10,408 nucleotides of DNA. It comes from Actinomycetes bacterium (GTDB taxonomy: Bacteria > Actinomycetota > Acidimicrobiia > Acidimicrobiales > Palsa-688). A program made the position numbers and the translations under genes. The notes under the pieces are model-generated. The model ran no database searches and had not been told where the DNA came from. It worked only from the letters and a program-made list of their open reading frames with translations. Positions 5,872 to 10,408 of the stretch are shown piece by piece. The DNA lies in the NCBI GenBank assembly GCA_021816565.1, contig JAKAXN010000138.1, forward strand, positions 1-10,408. Reading direction: 5' to 3'. Position 1 is the stretch's first letter. Every line of letters begins with the position of its first letter.

Positions 5872-6732
5872 ATGACCCACGTCAGCCAGCATGTCGACGA
5901 CGCAGGTGCACCCCGCGACGGGAGCACCGGGGCCGCCGGTCCGGACACCGGAGACGACTCACCCATAGAGCCGAAGCTCGACGACGCCTTCTCCCGCATC
6001 GTCGAGCAGGGTGAGCAGCGCCTCGGCCGGGACCTGACGGCCATGGCCGCCACCGGTTTGATGGCCGGGATGGAGGTCGGTATCGGGATACTGGCCCTTC
6101 TGGTCGTGGTGGAGAGGACCGGCAGCAGGATGCTGGGCGGGGTGGCCTTCTCGGTCGGCTTCCTGGCCCTTCTGCTCGGCCACAGCGAACTGTTCACCGA
6201 GGGCTTCCTCATACCCGTCACCACCGCCGTGGCCGGTCGGGCCAGATGGGCGGACCTGGCCAAGTTCTGGCTGATCACCCTGGTCACGAACCTGGTCGGC
6301 GGCTGGGTCATCACGTGGTTCGCCATCGCCGGATTCCCCGAGATCCGCTCCACCGCCGTCCGTTCGGCCTCGGAGTTCATCGACGGCGGCATCACGGTGC
6401 GCTCCCTCGCCCTCGGCGTGCTGGCCGGAGCGGTCATCACGCTGATGACCCGGATGCAGCACGGCACGGAGTCCGAGCCGGCCCGCATCGTGGCGTCGGT
6501 GGCGTGCGCGTTCGTGCTCGCCGGGCTGCCCCTTTTCCACTCCATCCTCGACTCACTCGTGATCTTCGCCGCCCTGCACACCGGTCGTTCGCCGTTCGGC
6601 TACCTGGACTGGCTCGGCTTCCTGGGCTGGGCGGTGCTGTGGAACATCGTCGGTGGGATAGGCCTGGTTACGCTCCTCCGGCTGGTCCGCAGCCGGAAGC
6701 GGGTGGCCCAGGACCGCGAGGCGTCGACATGA
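5872..6732 (+). CDS. Formate/nitrite transporter (FNT) family channel, YfdC-like
   Basis: A 286-residue inner-membrane protein of the aquaporin-like FNT fold, which forms pentameric channels for small monovalent acids or related solutes. About 45 acidic, polar N-terminal residues precede six hydrophobic segments (near 55-80, 86-104, 128-152, 175-193, 205-233, 247-270). The loop motif GHSELFTEG (103-111) matches the YfdC branch rather than the GNxLFTGN of FocA. NLVGG (140-144) and the pore histidine region LFHSILD (His223, equivalent to the HSIAN of FocA) are kept. The solute is not predictable; the YfdC branch is poorly characterised. The start is the ATG at 5872, with only GGGGA immediately before it, so the leader may be very short. 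The YihY-family gene follows after 16 bases, which suggests an operon. Confidence 0.88.
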   Translation: MTHVSQHVDDAGAPRDGSTGAAGPDTGDDSPIEPKLDDAFSRIVEQGEQRLGRDLTAMAATGLMAGMEVGIGILALLVVVERTGSRMLGGVAFSVGFLALLLGHSELFTEGFLIPVTTAVAGRARWADLAKFWLITLVTNLVGGWVITWFAIAGFPEIRSTAVRSASEFIDGGITVRSLALGVLAGAVITLMTRMQHGTESEPARIVASVACAFVLAGLPLFHSILDSLVIFAALHTGRSPFGYLDWLGFLGWAVLWNIVGGIGLVTLLRLVRSRKRVAQDREAST

Positions 6733-6748
6733 CCGGGTCGAGGCCGCG

Positions 6749-7849
6749 ATGGCCGCAGCGGTGAGCAGGATCGACCGGCTGGACGCCTACCAGCGCCGAC
6801 ACAACTGGCTGGGCTTCGCCATCGCGGTGGTCTACAAGGCCTTCGACGATCGGGCCCCCTATCTGGCAGCACTGGTGACCTATTACGCCTTCGTGTCGCT
6901 GTTCCCGCTGCTACTCCTCTTCATCAGCCTGGCCGGGTTCGTCCTGCAGAGCGACCCGCACCTCCGTGAGCGGATCGTCAGCGCCGCCGTCGGCAACCTC
7001 CCCGGGATCGGATCCGAGCTCAAGCAGCAGATCAGGGGCTTCCGGGGTAGCGGAGCCGGTGTGGCGGTGGGTGTGGTCGGCCTCCTCTACGGCGCCCTCG
7101 GCGCCACCCAGGCGGCCCAGGCGGCGTTCAACCAGATCTACGCCGTGCCCCGCAACGAACAGCCCAACCCGCTCAGGTCCCGGGTCCGCAGCCTGGGCCT
7201 GCTGCTGCTGCTGGGCACCGCGGTGCTGCTCGCCAGCGGGATCAACATCATGGTCTCCACGGGCAACGACTTCTCTGCGCAGCTGGGCCTCGGTCTGCGG
7301 GTGCTCGGCTTCGTCATCAGCCTGGCCATCAACCTGGTGCTGTTCACCGGGGCCTTCCAGCTGCTCACCGCCAAGGATCTGAGGGTCCGCGACGTGGCCA
7401 CGGGCGGGGTGATCGCCGGCACCGCCTGGCAGATACTGCAGACATTCGGGTCGCAGTACGTGGCCCACGAGGTGCGCCACGGCACGGCCCTCTACGGGGT
7501 GTTCGGGGTGGTACTGGCCACCCTGGCCTACGTCTACGTGGAGGCCCTCTTCCTGATGTTCGCCGCCGAGATCAACGTGGTGCTGCAGCGCCGCCTCTGG
7601 CCCCGGTCTCTGCTGACGCCCTTCACCGACGACGTGGAGCTGACCGCGGCCGACGAGGAGGCCTACGCCAGCTACGTGCGGGCACAGCGCTTCAAGGGAT
7701 GGGAGAAGGTGGAGTCCCGCTTCCCCCGCCGCCGCGGGTCCCGGCCGACCGGGACCGACCGTTACCGGGGGAGCGCCGGGGGTAGGCCCGGGGAGCGGGC
7801 TGCCCGGCCCCACGAGCAGCCCGAAGGAGTGCCCCCGCCCCCGGGTTGA
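6749..7849 (+). CDS. YihY/virulence factor BrkB family membrane protein
   Basis: A 366-residue inner-membrane protein with six hydrophobic segments (near 40-66, 102-124, 146-169, 182-207, 217-235, 246-275). Family landmarks are APYLAALVTYYAFVSLFPLL early on, GALGATQAAQAAFNQIYAVP (115-134), and the region near the last helix with EALFLMFAAEINVVLQRR. The molecular role of the family is unsettled; the old ribonuclease BN label is known to be wrong. After residue about 320 the protein ends in a low-complexity, Arg/Gly/Pro-rich cytosolic tail closing in PPPPG. The ATG at 6749 has a modest GAGG upstream; a GTG at 6764 is a possible alternative. It sits 16 bases after the FNT gene and probably shares its transcript. 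Confidence 0.9.
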   Translation: MAAAVSRIDRLDAYQRRHNWLGFAIAVVYKAFDDRAPYLAALVTYYAFVSLFPLLLLFISLAGFVLQSDPHLRERIVSAAVGNLPGIGSELKQQIRGFRGSGAGVAVGVVGLLYGALGATQAAQAAFNQIYAVPRNEQPNPLRSRVRSLGLLLLLGTAVLLASGINIMVSTGNDFSAQLGLGLRVLGFVISLAINLVLFTGAFQLLTAKDLRVRDVATGGVIAGTAWQILQTFGSQYVAHEVRHGTALYGVFGVVLATLAYVYVEALFLMFAAEINVVLQRRLWPRSLLTPFTDDVELTAADEEAYASYVRAQRFKGWEKVESRFPRRRGSRPTGTDRYRGSAGGRPGERAARPHEQPEGVPPPPG

Positions 7850-7871
7850 GCCGCCCGGTCCGAGGCCGGGT

Positions 7872-7883
7872 GATGTGGGTAGT
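7872..7883 (+). promoter_or_regulatory. Promoter-like GATGTGGGTAGT motif before the 117-residue gene
   Basis: Second exact copy of the word at 5849-5860, here ending eight bases before the ATG at 7892. TAGTCA (7880-7885) lies at -12 to -7 relative to the A of ATG, the position expected for a leaderless transcript. The only ribosome-like stretch (AAAGG) is two bases from the ATG, too close to work normally. Confidence 0.4.
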
Positions 7884-7891
7884 CAAAGGTC

Positions 7892-8245
7892 ATGGCGAAG
7901 TACCGGATCCACCAAGCAGGCGTCGACAAGGCCCGCCAGATGATCGATGCCCGCCAATACGACATCCACACCGAGTGGTCCGAGGCTGCGCCCAGCGCCC
8001 GGGCCGGTAACGAGCAGATCGACCGGCACGGCTGGGACGGCTACGGCGAGTGGCACCTGGCCGTCGACACGGAGGCGTCGGAGCAGACCAAGGACCGCTA
8101 CGGGTTCCCCTACGGCGACTTCTCCCGGGTCAACCGGGCGGCGCTGATCCACGCCAGGCAGCGGGCCGCTCAGAACGACCACGAAGAGGTGGCCCAGGTG
8201 GCAGGGGAGCTCCTCGAACACCTGGACTCGGTCCGCGCCGACTGA
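7892..8245 (+). CDS. Conserved small cytosolic protein of unknown function
   Basis: A 117-residue soluble, charged protein without signal peptide or membrane segment. It begins MAKYRIHQAGVDKARQMID, has a Trp/His-rich middle (HGWDGYGEWHLAVD, about 49-62), then the block KDRYGFPYGDFSRVNRAAL (about 70-88) and a helical C-terminus with HARQRAAQNDHEEVAQVAGELLEHL. From memory, similar short proteins with the same WHL and YGDF blocks occur widely in actinobacteria as conserved hypotheticals; I know of no tested function. The conserved Trp, His and acidic residues could form a binding surface, but no catalytic signature is evident. It has its own promoter-like motif, and the peroxidase gene starts 30 bases after its stop, so the two may be cotranscribed. 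Confidence 0.82.
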   Translation: MAKYRIHQAGVDKARQMIDARQYDIHTEWSEAAPSARAGNEQIDRHGWDGYGEWHLAVDTEASEQTKDRYGFPYGDFSRVNRAALIHARQRAAQNDHEEVAQVAGELLEHLDSVRAD

Positions 8246-8275
8246 TCCCGCGCCCACGTCGGGCAGGATGTCGGG

Positions 8276-9211
8276 ATGAGCCAGCAGGATCCGCAGCCGC
8301 CCGCCGCCGCCCCCCGGTCGGCCGGGAGCCGGTCGCATCCCCAGCCGGGCATCTTCGCCCTGGGGGTGCCCGAGCACTGTTACGTCGAGTTCGACCGGCG
8401 ACCGGGAGCCGACGCCGCCGACCTGGTCGGGCGCCTGGCTGCGCTTTCGGGCCCGGAGACCACCGTCGCCGGGCTGAGCCTGGTGGTGGGCTTCCGCCCC
8501 GAGATGTGGGCCCAGGTGGGCCCGACCGGGCCGGTCCCGGTGCGCTCATTCCAGCCGGTGGAGGGTCCTGAGGTCACCTTCCCGGCCACCCAGCACGACG
8601 CCTGGCTGTGGGTGGCCGGGGCCACCCGCGACGCGGTCTTCGACAGTGTCGTGCGGGTGTTCGCCGCTCTCGAGGACGTGGCCGACCCGGTTTCGGAGGT
8701 CAGCGGCTGGATCTACCGGCACGACCGGGACCTCACCGGCTTCATCGACGGCACCGAGAACCCGGCGGTGCTCGAGGCGCGGGACGTCGCGGTGGCTGCC
8801 GACGGGTCCAGCGTCCTGCTCTACCAGCAGTGGCGCCACCACCGCAGCTGGGCCGGGCTGACGGTCGGGCAGCAGGAGCGGGTAATAGGTCGCACCAGGG
8901 ATGACAGCACCGAGCTCGACGCCGACACCATGCCGCAGGACTCGCACGTCAGCCGCAACGTGGTGGAGGAGGACGGCCGCGAGCTGCGTATCTACCGGCG
9001 CAACACCGCCTACGGGGGGCCGAGCGACCACGGCACCGTCTTCGTGGGCTTCTGCGCCGAGCAGCACCCGCTGCAGGTCATGCTCGAGCGGATGGCCGGG
9101 GTCGGCGACGGGATCCGCGACGCCCTGACCCGCTACACCACGGCGCAGAGCGGCGCCTACTACGTGGTGCCGTCGGTGAGCGCCCTGGCCCGCTTCCTGG
9201 CGGACCGGTAG
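8276..9211 (+). CDS. Dye-decolourising (DyP-type) haem peroxidase, B/YfeX-like class
   Basis: A 311-residue haem peroxidase that uses hydrogen peroxide to oxidise dyes, phenols, Mn(II) or porphyrins; the length fits the short B class. The GxxDG motif is GFIDGTENP (155-163) with catalytic Asp158; the proximal haem ligand is His224 in QDSHVSRN; the distal Arg/Asn pair appears as Arg241 and Asn243 in YRRNTAYGG. There is no Tat or Sec signal, so it is cytosolic, and the Pro/Ala-rich first 25 residues look disordered. The protein ends in ARFLADR without the C-terminal extension used to load DyP enzymes into encapsulin shells, and no encapsulin gene is present. The ATG at 8276 has an AGGA about eight bases upstream. 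Physiological substrate unknown. Confidence 0.94.
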   Translation: MSQQDPQPPAAAPRSAGSRSHPQPGIFALGVPEHCYVEFDRRPGADAADLVGRLAALSGPETTVAGLSLVVGFRPEMWAQVGPTGPVPVRSFQPVEGPEVTFPATQHDAWLWVAGATRDAVFDSVVRVFAALEDVADPVSEVSGWIYRHDRDLTGFIDGTENPAVLEARDVAVAADGSSVLLYQQWRHHRSWAGLTVGQQERVIGRTRDDSTELDADTMPQDSHVSRNVVEEDGRELRIYRRNTAYGGPSDHGTVFVGFCAEQHPLQVMLERMAGVGDGIRDALTRYTTAQSGAYYVVPSVSALARFLADR

Positions 9212-9249
9212 GCCCCGCCGTAGCGGCCCGGGTGGTGATGCGGAGGCGA

Positions 9250-9255
9250 GGGTAA
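9250..9255 (+). promoter_or_regulatory. GGGTAA element and ribosome-like purines before glgX
   Basis: GGAGGCGAGGGTAA (9242-9255) holds both a possible ribosome site (GAGGG, 9248-9252, nine bases from the GTG at 9262) and a GGGTAA resembling the GGGTAG motifs before two upstream genes. GGGT occurs 16 bases upstream (9230-9233), which loosely fits a GNNT-N16-GGGTA pattern. The two readings (ribosome site or -10 box) compete. Confidence 0.25.
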
Positions 9256-9261
9256 GAGTCA

Positions 9262-10408
9262 GTGGTGCAACCCGATAGAGGCCGCAACTACCCCCTCGGA
9301 GTGACCGTCAGCGAAGGCGGGGTGAACGTGGCTGTGGCGTCGGAGATCGCTGACGCGGTGGAGGTGTGCCTGTTCGCCCCCGACGGATCCGAGGAGCGCG
9401 TGGAGCTGGCCGAGAGGACGGCCCACGTCTTCCACGGGTTCCTGCCCGGGGTCGGGCCCGGGCAGCGCTACGGGCTCAGGGTGCACGGCCCCTGGAATCC
9501 CGGCGAGGGGTTGCGCTGCAACCCGGCCAAGCTGCTGCTCGACCCGCAGGCCCGGGCCGTGGAGGGCCACGTGGCGTGGGGTCAGGAGGTCTTCGGCCAC
9601 CGCTTCGACGACCCCGCGCAGATGGACGGGTCCGACTCGGCGCCGTGCATGCCCCGCTGCGTCGTCACCGACGCGGCCTTCGACTGGGGCGGGGACCGGC
9701 CTCCGCAGATCCCCCTCGACGAGACCATCGTCTACGAGACCCACGTCAAGGGTCTCACCCACCGCCACCCGGCGGTGCCCGAAGCCCAGCGGGGCACCTA
9801 CGCCGGGTTGGCCCACCCGGCCGTGCTGGAGTACCTGGTGGGTCTCGGGGTCACCGCGGTGGAGCTGCTCCCGGTCCATCAGTTCGTACAGGACTCCCAC
9901 CTCCTGGAACGGGGGCTGCGCAACTACTGGGGTTACAACAGCATCGGGTTCTTCGCCCCCCACGGCGACTACAGCTCCGCCGGGTCGGGCGGCGGGCAGG
10001 TGGACGAGTTCAAGTCCATGGTCAAGGCCATCCACTCCGCCGGGCTGGAGGTCATCATGGACGTGGTCTACAACCACACCGCCGAGGGCAACCACCTCGG
10101 ACCGACCCTGGCCATGAAGGGCATCGACAACCCGTCCTACTACCGGCTGGTGGACGAGGACCGAACCCACTACTTCGACACCACCGGCACCGGTAACAGC
10201 TTCAACGTCGGCCATCCCATGGCCCTGCGCCTGATCATGGACTCGCTGCGCTACTGGGTGGCCGAGATGCACATCGACGGCTTCCGCTTCGACCTGGCCA
10301 GCACCCTCACCCGCCAGTACGGGGACCTCGACATCCACAGCGCCTTCCTCGACATGGTCCACCAGGACCCGGTGCTGGCCCCGGTGAAGATGATCGCCGA
10401 GCCGTGGG
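9262..10408 (+). CDS. glgX: Glycogen debranching enzyme GlgX / isoamylase-type, C-terminus cut off by window edge
   Basis: GH13 enzyme that hydrolyses α-1,6 branch points of glycogen or of limit dextrins. The 382 codons present cover an N-terminal CBM48-type β-sandwich (about 1-105, opening NYPLGVTVSEGGVNVAV) and half of the (βα)8 barrel; GlgX proteins are usually near 700 residues. GH13 region I is DVVYNH (267-272); the nucleophile is Asp344 in GFRFDLA; the acid/base is Glu380 in IAEPW, at the very edge. Family markers such as YETHVKG and RNYWGYNSIGFFAPH are present. The third catalytic Asp is outside the window. The start is GTG 9262, or the adjacent GTG 9265. It follows the peroxidase gene by 50 bases with no clear terminator between. 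Confidence 0.93.
   Translation, partial: MVQPDRGRNYPLGVTVSEGGVNVAVASEIADAVEVCLFAPDGSEERVELAERTAHVFHGFLPGVGPGQRYGLRVHGPWNPGEGLRCNPAKLLLDPQARAVEGHVAWGQEVFGHRFDDPAQMDGSDSAPCMPRCVVTDAAFDWGGDRPPQIPLDETIVYETHVKGLTHRHPAVPEAQRGTYAGLAHPAVLEYLVGLGVTAVELLPVHQFVQDSHLLERGLRNYWGYNSIGFFAPHGDYSSAGSGGGQVDEFKSMVKAIHSAGLEVIMDVVYNHTAEGNHLGPTLAMKGIDNPSYYRLVDEDRTHYFDTTGTGNSFNVGHPMALRLIMDSLRYWVAEMHIDGFRFDLASTLTRQYGDLDIHSAFLDMVHQDPVLAPVKMIAEPW

Noticed and set aside
5499..6581. 360-codon minus-strand frame
   Set aside because: Antisense to the VOC and FNT genes; no recognisable domain and biased composition.
8276..9211. DyP peroxidase as encapsulin cargo
   Set aside because: No C-terminal targeting extension after the catalytic domain, and no encapsulin shell gene in the window.
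9259..10362. 367-codon minus-strand frame
   Set aside because: Antisense to glgX, whose catalytic motifs are unambiguous on the plus strand.
1..10408. tRNA, rRNA, CRISPR array, insertion sequence, prophage or defence system
   Set aside because: No repeat-spacer pattern, transposase, integrase, terminal repeats or defence-type domains were found on reading both strands; genes are uniformly high-GC and look native.

Overview
The window is a high-GC stretch of a bacterial chromosome. Strong G/C preference at third codon positions, GTG starts, several genes with weak or absent Shine-Dalgarno sites, and best family resemblances all point to an actinobacterium, possibly a deep or uncultured lineage. 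The species cannot be named from the sequence. I see no mobile element, CRISPR array, tRNA, rRNA or phage gene; it looks like ordinary chromosomal metabolic territory.

Left part (1-3699), all on the minus strand. In transcription order: a PrmC/HemK-related class I methyltransferase (3699-2908); a previously easy-to-miss 32-residue membrane peptide gene with an excellent Shine-Dalgarno site (2853-2755); a perfect 15-bp hairpin that probably ends that transcript (2737-2702); a cytochrome P450 (2600-1362) preceded by three copies of a TGTTGSA half-site that look like an operator; and a long-chain acyl-CoA ligase (1233 to beyond the left edge). The P450 and ligase may form a small oxidation/CoA-activation unit for a fatty acid, sterol, terpene or aromatic substrate.

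Centre (3700-5843). A 108-base divergent intergenic region with two overlapping palindromes separates the methyltransferase from a plus-strand, membrane-anchored serine D-Ala-D-Ala carboxypeptidase homologue (3808-5085) that carries KAG in place of KTG. It is followed by a two-module VOC/glyoxalase-fold protein (5110-5808). A 12-codon mini-ORF with a near-ideal ribosome site bridges the two genes and overlaps the VOC start by GTGA. A GC-rich hairpin follows the VOC gene.

Right part (5844-10408), all plus strand: an FNT-family channel of YfdC type (5872-6732), a YihY/BrkB-family membrane protein 16 bases downstream (6749-7849), a conserved small cytosolic protein of unknown function (7892-8245), a B-type dye-decolourising peroxidase (8276-9211), and the first 382 codons of a GlgX-type glycogen debranching enzyme that runs off the right edge (9262-10408). 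The FNT gene and the 117-residue gene share an identical 12-base motif (GATGTGGGTAGT) ending 8-11 bases before their start codons, suggesting the same promoter type and very short or absent leaders. A related GGGTAA lies before glgX. No single new system is obvious. The most useful leads are the small membrane peptide, the P450 operator, the repeated start-proximal motif and the mini-ORF.
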